Shown in pieces: positions 16,708 through 23,503 of a DNA stretch of 35,413 bases; position 1 is the stretch's first letter, and each line of letters opens with the position of its first letter. Source of the DNA: Hyphomicrobiales bacterium (lineage in GTDB: Bacteria > Pseudomonadota > Alphaproteobacteria > Rhizobiales > Xanthobacteraceae); the NCBI GenBank assembly GCA_016185205.1, contig JACPOA010000090.1, positions 1 through 35,413 of the forward strand. The letters are read 5' to 3'. Made by a program: the position numbers and the translations under genes. The notes under the pieces were generated by a model. That model worked only from the letters and a program-made list of their open reading frames with translations. It was not told the origin of the DNA and did no database searches.

Positions 16708-16815
16708 ATCGTTAAATCGGGCGCATTGACGTGTGGAACCATTCCAAGTTCAAATGTTTAGCCCGATAGAAGAATGGGGCGGCAGGGCGCCGCGCCCGAC
16801 AGGGAGGCAGATCGC

Positions 16816-17127
16816 ATGCCTTTGCGCGTTTCGGGAAAAAACATCAATATCGGCATGGCACTCCAGCAGCGGATCACCGACCGCGTCGAGGAAGCGACCT
16901 CGAAGTATTTTCGCGGCGGATTTTCCGGTCACGCCACCGTGGGCCGGGACGGATTCGGCTTTCGCACCGAATGCGTGCTGCATCTGGACTCCGGCGCCTT
17001 GCTGGAAGCCGAAGGCATGGCGGCCGACGCCTATGACAGCGCGGAACAAGCCGCGATTCATATCGAAAAACGGCTGCGCCGCTACAAACGCCGCCGCAAG
17101 GACCAGCAGGGACGGCGCGGCGGCTGA
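16816..17127 (+). CDS. hpf: Ribosome hibernation promoting factor, short form
   Basis: HPF/RaiA proteins bind the 30S decoding region of idle ribosomes. The 103-residue product (MPLRVSGKNINIGMALQQRI, then HATVGRDGFGFRTECVLHLDSG, IEKRLRRYKRRRKDQ) matches only the N-terminal domain. The homologs I know in this order are close to 200 residues, with a C-terminal dimerisation domain that forms 100S ribosomes. Here a TGA at 17125-17127 ends the gene after the Arg/Lys stretch, and only about 120 bases separate it from ptsN. Neither other frame encodes the missing domain. The start was chosen at MPLRVSG; an upstream start at 16774 adds unrelated residues. Confidence 0.9.
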   Translation: MPLRVSGKNINIGMALQQRITDRVEEATSKYFRGGFSGHATVGRDGFGFRTECVLHLDSGALLEAEGMAADAYDSAEQAAIHIEKRLRRYKRRRKDQQGRRGG

Positions 17128-17250
17128 GCTTGCCAATCGTCAACTTGCCTTATTGCGGCCATTGACGGCGCTGCCGGCCATCCCTATGGTCCGCGACCTT
17201 CAACACCCCTTGCAAACCGGCGCGACCATTTCCAATCATTGGACATGTCC

Positions 17251-17718
17251 ATGACGCTCACCGATCTCGTCGCGCCGACCGCGATTGTTCCGGCGCTCAA
17301 GGTCAACGGAAAAAAGCAGGCGATCCAGGAGCTGGCCGCGCGCGCGGCCGAGCTCACGGGCCAGAGCGAACGCGCGATTCTGGAAATCCTGCTGCAACGT
17401 GAGAAGCTGGGCTCGACCGCCGTGGGCAACGGCGTGGCGATCCCGCACGGCAAGCTGCCGAAACTTGGCCGCCTGTTCGGATTGTTCGCGCGGCTGGAGC
17501 GGGCGATCGATTTCGAGGCGCTCGACAGCCAGCCGGTCGATCTGGTGTTTCTGCTGCTGGCGCCGGAAGCCGCCGGCGCCGATCATCTCAAGGCGCTGGC
17601 GCGCGTCGCGCGCCTGCTGCGCGATCCGGAGATCGCCCGCAAGCTGCGCGAATCGCGCGACGCCGATGCGCTCTATGCGGTGCTGGCGATGTCGCCGGCG
17701 AGCAGCAGCGCGGCCTGA
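17251..17718 (+). CDS. ptsN: PTS IIA-like nitrogen-regulatory protein PtsN
   Basis: PtsN (EIIA-Ntr) is the last phosphate acceptor of the nitrogen phosphotransferase system and controls potassium and nitrogen responses through its phosphorylation state. The 155-residue product has the IIA fold, with the phospho-accepting His66 in GVAIPHGKLPK. The ATG at 17251 (MTLTDLVAPTAIVPALKV) matches the family start; ATG at 17245 and TTG at 17239 are in frame. It is the last gene of lptC-lptA-lptB-rpoN-hpf-ptsN and is followed by a palindromic repeat. Confidence 0.95.
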   Translation: MTLTDLVAPTAIVPALKVNGKKQAIQELAARAAELTGQSERAILEILLQREKLGSTAVGNGVAIPHGKLPKLGRLFGLFARLERAIDFEALDSQPVDLVFLLLAPEAAGADHLKALARVARLLRDPEIARKLRESRDADALYAVLAMSPASSSAA

Positions 17719-17720
17719 TC

Positions 17721-17820
17721 GTCATTCCGGGGCGCACGCGCAAGCGTGCGAACCCGGAACCAGACTCCAAACTTGCATCTGGATTCCGGGTCCGGCGCTA
17801 TCGCGCCGTCCCGCAATGAC
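17721..17820. repeat. GTCAT...ATGAC palindromic repeat after ptsN
   Basis: It begins GTCATTCCGGGGCGCACGCG and ends GCCGTCCCGCAATGAC, with GAACCCGGAACCA facing TGGATTCCGGGTC in the middle. The termini match the elements at 1750 and 33806. It lies between the convergent ptsN and DUF1150 genes. Confidence 0.75.
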
Positions 17821-17840
17821 AGCAAACGAAATGGAAACCG

Positions 17841-18110
17841 TTAATGCACGCTCACGGCTTCGAGCTCGTTGCTCCAGGCATTGGCGATCGCGGCTTCGCG
17901 CGTGTCGGTGAGCATGATCGGCGTGCCGTCGGCGGCATGCAAAGCAAACAGCTTGATGCCGGGCGCGATCTGCGGCGCCTGCGGGAACATCTGCGCGACA
18001 TCCTCGGAACGAATCGTCTTGACGTAAGCCAGGCGTCCGTCGCCGAGATGCGCCAGCGCCTCCTGCGTGATCACGGGATTGTCGGTGTTCGGTTCAATCA
18101 TCTTATTCAT
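17841..18110 (-). CDS. DUF1150 family protein
   Basis: An 89-residue acidic protein beginning MNKMIEPNTDNPVITQEALA and containing HLGDGRLAYVKTIRSEDV and LFALHAADGTPIMLTDTREA, which fits DUF1150. The function is unknown. In alphaproteobacteria it commonly sits just downstream of a small heat-shock gene, as here (hsp20 ends about 100 bases upstream on the same strand), so it is likely in the same heat-induced transcript. An alternative start at residue 4 (MIEPNT) is possible. Confidence 0.85.
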   Translation of the reverse strand: MNKMIEPNTDNPVITQEALAHLGDGRLAYVKTIRSEDVAQMFPQAPQIAPGIKLFALHAADGTPIMLTDTREAAIANAWSNELEAVSVH

Positions 18111-18208
18111 GGCCCTCGACTCCTTTCATTGAACGCTTGACGCGGTCGAGTCCGGTTCGCGCATCGTGGAAACGTGAGCACCGTGTGATGCGCTAGTTCC
18201 AAGTTCCG

Positions 18209-18634
18209 TCATTCTTGTTCGCTGATCGCGATCGACTTCACGATCCGTTCGGTTTGCGGCCGTACCAGATCGATCGACAGCAACCCGTTCTTCAAGTCGG
18301 CGCCGAGAACCTCCATGCCGTCCGCCAGCACGAAGGTGCGCTGGAATTGGCGCGCGGCGATGCCGCGGTGGAGATATTGCCGGGTCTTGTCGTCCTGCTG
18401 CCGGCCGCGGATCACCAGCTGGCTTTCCTCGACACAGACGTCGAGCTGGTCGCGGGTGAAGCCGGCAACCGCCAGCGTGATGCGCAGCCGTTCCGGGTTT
18501 TGCGCATCGCGCGCCAGCCGCTCGATGTTGTAGGGCGGGTAGCCGTCGGCACCCTTGGCGACGCGGTCGAGCAGACGCTCGATCTCGTCGAACCCCAGCA
18601 GGAACGGGCTGGATAGGGACGGAACTCGTGACAT
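18209..18634 (-). CDS. Small heat-shock protein (Hsp20 / alpha-crystallin family)
   Basis: A 141-residue ATP-independent holdase that keeps unfolding proteins soluble during heat stress. It starts MSRVPSLSSPFLLGFDEIERLLDRV, like class A rhizobial sHSPs and IbpA, and has the alpha-crystallin domain (NIERLARDAQNPERLRITLAVAGF, LVIRGRQQDDK, YLHRGIAARQFQRTFVLADGM, LKNGLLSIDLVRP). The ATG at 18632-18634 was chosen from the family start. A GAGGG ribosome site lies ten bases upstream inside a predicted hairpin, and a sigma-32-like promoter lies about 150 bases upstream. Confidence 0.95.
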   Translation of the reverse strand: MSRVPSLSSPFLLGFDEIERLLDRVAKGADGYPPYNIERLARDAQNPERLRITLAVAGFTRDQLDVCVEESQLVIRGRQQDDKTRQYLHRGIAARQFQRTFVLADGMEVLGADLKNGLLSIDLVRPQTERIVKSIAISEQE

Positions 18635-18770
18635 GGTCTCAAAGCCCTCGCTCAGAAGCGACTTTGACGGGGCCCCTTGCGGGCACCATCCGAACTCGGG
18701 TTCACCCGAGTTCGGCACTCTAGATTGCCAAAGTCGGAAACATCCGACTTTGGCGCGGGCGGCACCTGCC
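18635..18770 (-). promoter_or_regulatory. Candidate ROSE-like RNA thermometer leader of hsp20
   Basis: The minus-strand leader can form a series of hairpins. The one nearest the start reads AAAG-TCGCT-TCTG-AGCGA-GGG-CTTT (about 18641-18666) and places the GAGGG ribosome site (18645-18649) in or beside the stem. TCGCT fits the U(U/C)GCU motif of ROSE elements, which repress small heat-shock genes in Bradyrhizobium at low temperature. Two strong upstream stems lie at 18690-18715 (CCGAACTCGGGT arms) and 18727-18754 (GCCAAAGTCGGA arms). The assignment is inference; no fold was computed. Confidence 0.5.
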
Positions 18771-18782
18771 GTCCGGTCGCTG

Positions 18783-18814
18783 CTAATATGGGCAGGGCGG
18801 GTTAAAGGTTCAAG
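18783..18814 (-). promoter_or_regulatory. Candidate RpoH (sigma-32) promoter of hsp20
   Basis: The minus strand reads CTTGAA (18809-18814), then TGCCCATATTAG ending at 18783. The distance between CTTG and CCCATAT is 18 bases, close to the alphaproteobacterial RpoH pattern CTTG-N17/18-CYTATNT. It lies about 150 bases upstream of the hsp20 start. Confidence 0.65.
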
Positions 18815-18859
18815 AACACAGCGGATTCGGCCATTATTGGCCACTGATCCGGGGGTTTC

Positions 18860-19969
18860 ATGCCAGAGCGGCCGTCCATGCCGAAGCTGACCGTGCGCGC
18901 CATAAGGGCGACGCCGGTCGAGATTCCGCTCAATTTCGTGCTCGGCACCAGCATGGGGGCGGTGCGGGCGGCCCCGCTGCTGCTGATCGATCTGGAGACC
19001 GAGGAAGGCGTCACCGGCCGCACTTACCTGTTCTGCTATCTGCGCGCGGCGGCGCCCGCGATCGTGAGCCTGCTGGGCGAGGTCGAGCGCGTTGCCAAAG
19101 GCGAGCGCGTGGACCCCGCCGCGTTATGGGCCAAGCTCGCGCGCCGTTTCACGCTGATCGGCGTACAGGGCATCGTGCGCATGGCGATGTCGGGTTTCGA
19201 CACTGCCTGCTGGGATGCGCTCGCCGTCGCCGCCAAACTGCCGCTCGCCTCATTGCTCGGCGCCGAGCCGCGACCGATCCCGGCCTATAACAGTTGCGGC
19301 CTCGGTCTGATGGACGACATGGGCGCGCTCGCCGCCGAAGCGGAGGCGCTGCTGGCCGGCGGCTTCCGCGCGCTCAAGCTGCGCCTCGGCTATCCGACGC
19401 TGCGAGCGGACATCGCCGCCGTGCACGCGGTGCGACAGCGCATCGGTGACGGGGTGGCGCTGATGGTCGACTACAATCAGGCGCTTGTCGTCGACGAGGC
19501 GCTGGCCCGCGGCCGCGCGCTCGATGCCGAAAACATCACTTGGCTGGAGGAGCCGATCCGCCACGACGATTATGCCGGCGCGGCCTTGCTTGCGCGCGCG
19601 CTGAAAGTTCCAATCCAGATCGGTGAGAATTTTTCCTTAGCCCAGGCGATGGCAATTGCGATCGAGCAGAAGGCCGCCGACTATGTGATGCCCGATCTGG
19701 AACGCATCGGCGGCGTCACCGGCTGGCGGCAGGCCGCGGACTTGGCCGCCGTTAACCACGTCAAAATGTCGTCGCACCTGTTTCCGGAAGTGAGCGCGCA
19801 TTTGTTGGCTGCTACGCCAACATGCCACTTCCTCGAATATGTCGACTGGGCCAATGTGCTGGTGCAGGAACCGCTCGCCATCGTCGACGGCCATGCCATC
19901 GTCACACAGCGGCCGGGCCACGGCATGGTGTGGAATTCCGACGCGGTCGCGCGTTTCCGGTTCCATTGA
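18860..19969 (+). CDS. Mandelate racemase / muconate lactonizing enzyme-like protein (enolase superfamily)
   Basis: A 369-residue enolase-superfamily enzyme that would abstract an alpha proton from a carboxylate substrate. The metal ligands are present: Asp204 (LMVDYNQ), Glu230 (WLEEP) and Glu256 (IGENF). The His-Asp dyad of the mandelate racemase subgroup is also present, as His306 in MSSHLFPE and Asp279 in MPDLERIGG, with Glu326 in FLEYVD. The KxK base motif reads KLRLGYP (Lys173, Arg175), so the Lys equivalent to mandelate racemase K166 is Arg. The substrate is unknown and racemisation by two bases is doubtful. The ATG at 18860 has GGGGG four bases upstream; ATG at 18878 (MPKLTVRA) is also plausible. 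Confidence 0.88.
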   Translation: MPERPSMPKLTVRAIRATPVEIPLNFVLGTSMGAVRAAPLLLIDLETEEGVTGRTYLFCYLRAAAPAIVSLLGEVERVAKGERVDPAALWAKLARRFTLIGVQGIVRMAMSGFDTACWDALAVAAKLPLASLLGAEPRPIPAYNSCGLGLMDDMGALAAEAEALLAGGFRALKLRLGYPTLRADIAAVHAVRQRIGDGVALMVDYNQALVVDEALARGRALDAENITWLEEPIRHDDYAGAALLARALKVPIQIGENFSLAQAMAIAIEQKAADYVMPDLERIGGVTGWRQAADLAAVNHVKMSSHLFPEVSAHLLAATPTCHFLEYVDWANVLVQEPLAIVDGHAIVTQRPGHGMVWNSDAVARFRFH

Positions 19970-20142
19970 TGGAACCGGAGAAAAATAATCGCAAAATCGG
20001 GCGCGCATAGGGTTAAGATTAAGCATGCGTGTTTGCCTTGTTTGGTCAAAAACTTCTTAAGGACCGCCACCAAGGCATCGTACGCAAGTAAGGTCGCCGT
20101 CGCGGAAAAAAGAATTCAAACGGCGATTTCGGGGGAGCGTGC

Positions 20143-21243
20143 GTGCTGAAGCGAAGCATCGATCTCGATTCCTATGAATTGACGATCGAAGAGAAATTTT
20201 CCCGCGGCGCCAAGCGCGTCTGCGTGCTGTTTGCAGTGTCCGCGCTGACGCTCAGCGCGCTCGATCTCGCCAATATCCGCTCCGCCGAGAGCGCCGCCGA
20301 ATTCATCCGCGACAGCCGCTTGCGTTTCACCGGGCTGAACATCGCCAAACTGCCGGATCGCATCCGCGGCGAGATCGATCGCGTCTCGTCGGAGCCGCCG
20401 GCGCAGTCGGTCACGGTCGCGATACCGCGCGACGACATCGTCACCGCGTCGCGGCCGTTCTCCATCGTCGCCAAGAGCAACGGCTCGCCGGTCGACGCGC
20501 TCGACGCCTTGCGTCACGAAGACGCGATCGAAGTCGCGATGGCCTCGCCGCTGTCCATGACGCAATCCGACGCGCGCATTACTATCGAGCCGGCGCCGGT
20601 CGTCGCGCAGCCATCGCCGCTGCAGAGGCTCGCCAGCGTCGATCCGACCGCGTTGCCGGATAGCACGGCGACGCCACCGGCCGCGAATATTTCGTTGCCG
20701 TCGACGATCGCGTTCCTGCCGCCGCCGGCGCCCGGCCTGCCGCCGCCCTCGCCGGCGCAGCGGCTGCATCTCGAAGGCAAGGAGCGCGCCAAGGCGGAGC
20801 GCTGTCTCGCCAATGCGATTTATTTCGAGTCGCGCGGCGAATCGGAACGCGGACAGATGGCGGTCGCGCAGGTCGTGATCAATCGTGCGTTCTCCGGCTT
20901 CTATCCGGGCGATATCTGCGGCGTGGTCTACCAGAACGCCGGCCGGCATCTGGCCTGCCAGTTCACCTTCGCCTGCGACGGCAAGAGCAAGAGCATCAAC
21001 GAGCGCGACGCCTGGGCGCGCGCCAACCGCATCGCCAAGCAGACGCTCGACGGCCAGATCTACGTGCCGGAAGTGGCAAAATCGACGCACTATCACGCCG
21101 TCTATGTGCACCCGAACTGGGTGGGCGAGATGAAGAAGCTGGTGCGCTTCGGCATCCACAATTTCTACCGGCCCCATGCCTGGGGCAACGGCGCCGAGTT
21201 TCCGGTCTGGGGCAGGAGCTCGACGGCCGAGAAGAAGAAATAG
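20143..21243 (+). CDS. Cell wall hydrolase (SleB/CwlJ-type Hydrolase_2 domain)
   Basis: A 366-residue putative peptidoglycan hydrolase. A membrane segment at about residues 26-45 (VCVLFAVSALTLSALDL) anchors it with the rest in the periplasm. A variable Pro/Ala-rich linker (about residues 150-215, with PPPAPGLPPPSP) follows, then the Hydrolase_2 domain (about 220-345). Domain landmarks are CLANAIYFESRGES with the probable catalytic Glu, VAQVVINRAFSGFYP, CGVVYQ, CQFTFACDGK, STHYHAVYVHPNW and a final RPHAWGNG. The start is GTG at 20143, with GGGGGAG five bases upstream. The domain was first known from spore-cortex lytic enzymes but is widespread in non-sporulating alphaproteobacteria. Confidence 0.92.
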   Translation: MLKRSIDLDSYELTIEEKFSRGAKRVCVLFAVSALTLSALDLANIRSAESAAEFIRDSRLRFTGLNIAKLPDRIRGEIDRVSSEPPAQSVTVAIPRDDIVTASRPFSIVAKSNGSPVDALDALRHEDAIEVAMASPLSMTQSDARITIEPAPVVAQPSPLQRLASVDPTALPDSTATPPAANISLPSTIAFLPPPAPGLPPPSPAQRLHLEGKERAKAERCLANAIYFESRGESERGQMAVAQVVINRAFSGFYPGDICGVVYQNAGRHLACQFTFACDGKSKSINERDAWARANRIAKQTLDGQIYVPEVAKSTHYHAVYVHPNWVGEMKKLVRFGIHNFYRPHAWGNGAEFPVWGRSSTAEKKK

Positions 21244-21251
21244 CAAAGACC

Positions 21252-21490
21252 TCGTGTCCCGGGCGCAGCGCAGCGCGTCTTAGCGGTGCGCTGCCCGCCG
21301 TCGCCAAAGCTATGGCGGGCTTGCTCGCTTGCCCGCCGAAGCTTCAGCGAAGGCGGGTGCAGAACCGGGACCCAACAGTAAACCAGAAAAAGCTGGGCTC
21401 CGGATCAGCGGCGTATCACTCCGCCATAGCGCGTCGAAGACGCGCGTAAACGCGCTTGTGGCTCCGCGCTGCGCCGCGTCCGGGGAACGC
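21252..21490. repeat. Palindrome-rich spacer between convergent genes
   Basis: It contains TCGTGTCCCGGGCGCAGCGC facing GCAGAACCGGGACCC and, further right, CTGGGCTCCGGATC ... GCTGCGCCGCGTCCGGGGA. Internal hairpins such as GGCGGGCTTGCTCGCTTGCCCGCC are also present. The sequence resembles the shorter spacer at 3186-3246 and the TCGTGTCCCGGACAAGCG segment after ihfB (28854). No coding sequence was seen. Confidence 0.55.
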
Positions 21491-21500
21491 CGCGGCCACC

Positions 21501-22481
21501 CTACTTCAGCTTCAACTTAAACAACTTGATCGCATTGTCGCGGCCGACCTTCCGCCGGTCGGCCTCGCCGATCGCGGCACCGTCGAACCAGCGCGCGCCT
21601 TCGCCGACATCCTCGAACGGCCAGTCGACCGAGAACATCACGCGCTCTGGCCCCATCTCGGTCATGGCATTGACCAGCGACGGGGTGTGGAAGTTGCCCG
21701 AGGTGGTCAGGTGGAAATGCTTGCGGAAGTAATGCCCCACGCCTTGTTTCGCCGCGTATTTATGCGGCGCCTTCATCCAGCCGTTGCGCCCGTCGATGCG
21801 CCAGAGCTGAACGGGAATCCCCTCGCCAAGGTGCCCGAGCACGATCTTCAGGCGCGGGTGCTCGTCGAACAATCCGCTGCCGATCAGCCGCAGCGCGTGC
21901 ACGGCGGTCTCGGCCGAGAACGCCCAGTTCGGACCGAGCAGCCAGTTGTGGCCTTCGTATTGCCTTGTCCAGTCCGGCAGAGGGTTGCGCGGGTGCAGAT
22001 AGAACGGCACGTCGAGCGCCTCGACCGTGCGCCAGAACGGCCGGTATTGCGGCAGGTCGTAATAGGTGACGTTGTCCGGCGTGCTAATTTGCGAAAAGCC
22101 GTTGACCAGCGCGCCGACAAACCCAAGCTCGTTGACGCAGCGGGTAAGCTCGGCGGTGGCGGCCTCCGGATCCTGCATCGGCAGCGCCGCGAAGCTGGCG
22201 AAGCGGTCGGGGCGCTTGCGCACCTCGGCGGCCAGGGCGTCGTTGGCCTGGCGCGCCACCGCGATCGCGGTCTTGATGTCGTGGATCGCCTGAATGGCCG
22301 GTGCGTTCAGCGACAGGATCATCATCTCGATGCCGTGCTTGTCCATCTCGCCCAGCCGCGTGTCCTGCACGTCGATCAGGCGGTGGCGCAGCTCCGGCCA
22401 CACATGCGCGCCGAATACCTGCGAATCGCCGAGCGTCGGTTCGATGGCGACATGTTCTTCGAGCGCGATCTTGCCTTGCAT
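21501..22481 (-). CDS. Amidohydrolase-family decarboxylase, gamma-resorcylate decarboxylase-like
   Basis: A 326-residue TIM-barrel metalloenzyme of the ACMSD / amidohydrolase-2 group. From start (MQGKIALEEHVAIEPTL) to end (DRRKVGRDNAIKLFKL) it follows the plan of rhizobial gamma-resorcylate (2,6-dihydroxybenzoate) decarboxylase, which is 327 residues. The metal ligands fit: Glu8 and His10 (EEH), His163 (YLHPRNPLPD), His217 (LGHLGEG) and Asp286 (SVDWPFE). It would decarboxylate, or reversibly carboxylate, a hydroxybenzoate. No other aromatic-degradation gene lies beside it, so the physiological substrate is uncertain. Confidence 0.88.
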   Translation of the reverse strand: MQGKIALEEHVAIEPTLGDSQVFGAHVWPELRHRLIDVQDTRLGEMDKHGIEMMILSLNAPAIQAIHDIKTAIAVARQANDALAAEVRKRPDRFASFAALPMQDPEAATAELTRCVNELGFVGALVNGFSQISTPDNVTYYDLPQYRPFWRTVEALDVPFYLHPRNPLPDWTRQYEGHNWLLGPNWAFSAETAVHALRLIGSGLFDEHPRLKIVLGHLGEGIPVQLWRIDGRNGWMKAPHKYAAKQGVGHYFRKHFHLTTSGNFHTPSLVNAMTEMGPERVMFSVDWPFEDVGEGARWFDGAAIGEADRRKVGRDNAIKLFKLKLK

Positions 22482-22699
22482 TGCGGTGGTCTCCCGGTTG
22501 GCGCGGCATCATGCAATGCCGTGGTGACGGCTGTCAGCAGGGCGCAATAAAAAAGCCACCCTTACTGAGGCGGCCATTTAGCGCAGGTGTTGAAGTTTTT
22601 TCTTGGCTTGCCAGCCCGCCTTCGCCCTGCGGGCTTCGGCGCGGCAGCCTTCGCTCGCTTCGCGCGCTCTGCATGTGTAGCGCCGCCAGTCGCGAAGGC

Positions 22700-22775
22700 T
22701 GGTGGAGCCAGGCGGGATCGAACCGCCGACCTCCTGCATGCCATGCAGGCGCTCTCCCAGCTGAGCTATGGCCCC
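22700..22775 (-). tRNA. tRNA-Ala (anticodon GGC)
   Basis: On the minus strand the gene starts GGGGCCATAGCTCAGCTGGG and ends TGGCTCCACCA with an encoded CCA. The acceptor stem contains the G3:U70 pair that identifies alanine tRNAs. The anticodon stem CCTGC/GCAGG encloses ATGGCAT, with GGC as the anticodon. The T arm is GGCGGTTCGATCCCGCC. Confidence 0.97.
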
Positions 22776-22851
22776 AATTCCTGAAATTCGATTGCCGCGG
22801 CTGGATCGATGAGCGGCAAGGTCTCGAACGGATATTATCCGGTCGCCGACC

Positions 22852-23277
22852 TCAAGTCTCCTCTTCCTTCTCGACGGTCTCGCCGATGATATCGCTCACA
22901 TCGGCGTCGCCTTCCTCTTGTTCCTCGATGAAGGCGGCATCGTCGAGGCTCTCGTCGATCTCGACCTCTTCCTCTTCGCCCGCGGCGGCGCCTTCGGCGG
23001 CGGCCGGCTTCTTGCCCTGCTGCTCGGCCTCGGCATCCTCGAGCGAGACGAATTCGGCATCCGAGGTCTCCGGCACGACCGCCTCGACCTCCTCGACCGG
23101 CGCGGGACGTGGCGTCGGTGCCGGCGTTGCCGGCTCCGGACGCGAGCGCACAGGCGCCACGACAATCGGGACGACTTTGCCCGTATAGGGCGAGATCACC
23201 GGCGTCTTGCCGAGGTCGTAAAATTTACGGCCGGTTTCGGGGCAGACGCGTTTGGTGCCGAGCTCGGATTTGGCCAC
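22852..23277 (-). CDS. TIGR02300 family protein (FYDLN acid domain)
   Basis: A 141-residue protein with the conserved N-terminal motif MAKSELGTKRVCPETGRKFYDLGKTPVISPYTGK, after which the TIGR02300 / FYDLN-acid family is named. The remainder is a low-complexity acidic tail rich in Glu, Asp, Ala and Pro, ending EKEEET. The function is unknown; the CPETG and FYDL residues suggest a small metal- or nucleic-acid-associated domain, but this is a guess. It is encoded upstream of tRNA-Ala on the same strand and divergently from aroA, an arrangement I recall from related genomes. Confidence 0.92.
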   Translation of the reverse strand: MAKSELGTKRVCPETGRKFYDLGKTPVISPYTGKVVPIVVAPVRSRPEPATPAPTPRPAPVEEVEAVVPETSDAEFVSLEDAEAEQQGKKPAAAEGAAAGEEEEVEIDESLDDAAFIEEQEEGDADVSDIIGETVEKEEET

Positions 23278-23438
23278 GGTCGAGGTTCCTCGGAAAGGTC
23301 AATGAATTCGGTGCTTCACTTGGCTAGTTGCAGCGCACCTGTCAATAGCGCCAAACAGGGCTAGGCCGCCGTAAACATCCCAAAAGCGGCAGGATGACGG
23401 CGCGCGCGGCTGCGTGGTAGGACGGCGCGGTAATGCAT

Positions 23439-23488
23439 GCGCATGATCTTTATCCGAAAACCGGTCCCCACTTTTCGGGATCATGCGC
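23439..23488. repeat. GCGCATGATC...GATCATGCGC repeat, copy 4
   Basis: It reads GCGCATGATCTTTATCCGAA, then AACCGGTCCCCACTTTTC, then GGGATCATGCGC. It is nearly identical to 9562-9614. It ends 15 bases before the aroA GTG start, so it forms part of the aroA leader. Confidence 0.87.
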
Positions 23489-23503
23489 TAAGGATACCGC
23501 CCG

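Noticed and set aside
16733-17254. A second frame across hpf that might carry the missing C-terminal domain by frameshift
   Set aside because: Its translation after 17127 (ANRQLALLRPLTALPAIPMV) has no resemblance to the HPF dimerisation domain, and the gap to ptsN is too short.
20116-21246. 376-codon minus-strand frame over the cell-wall hydrolase
   Set aside because: Its composition is an Arg/Asp/Gly shadow, and the plus-strand frame has a signal anchor, ribosome site and full Hydrolase_2 motifs.
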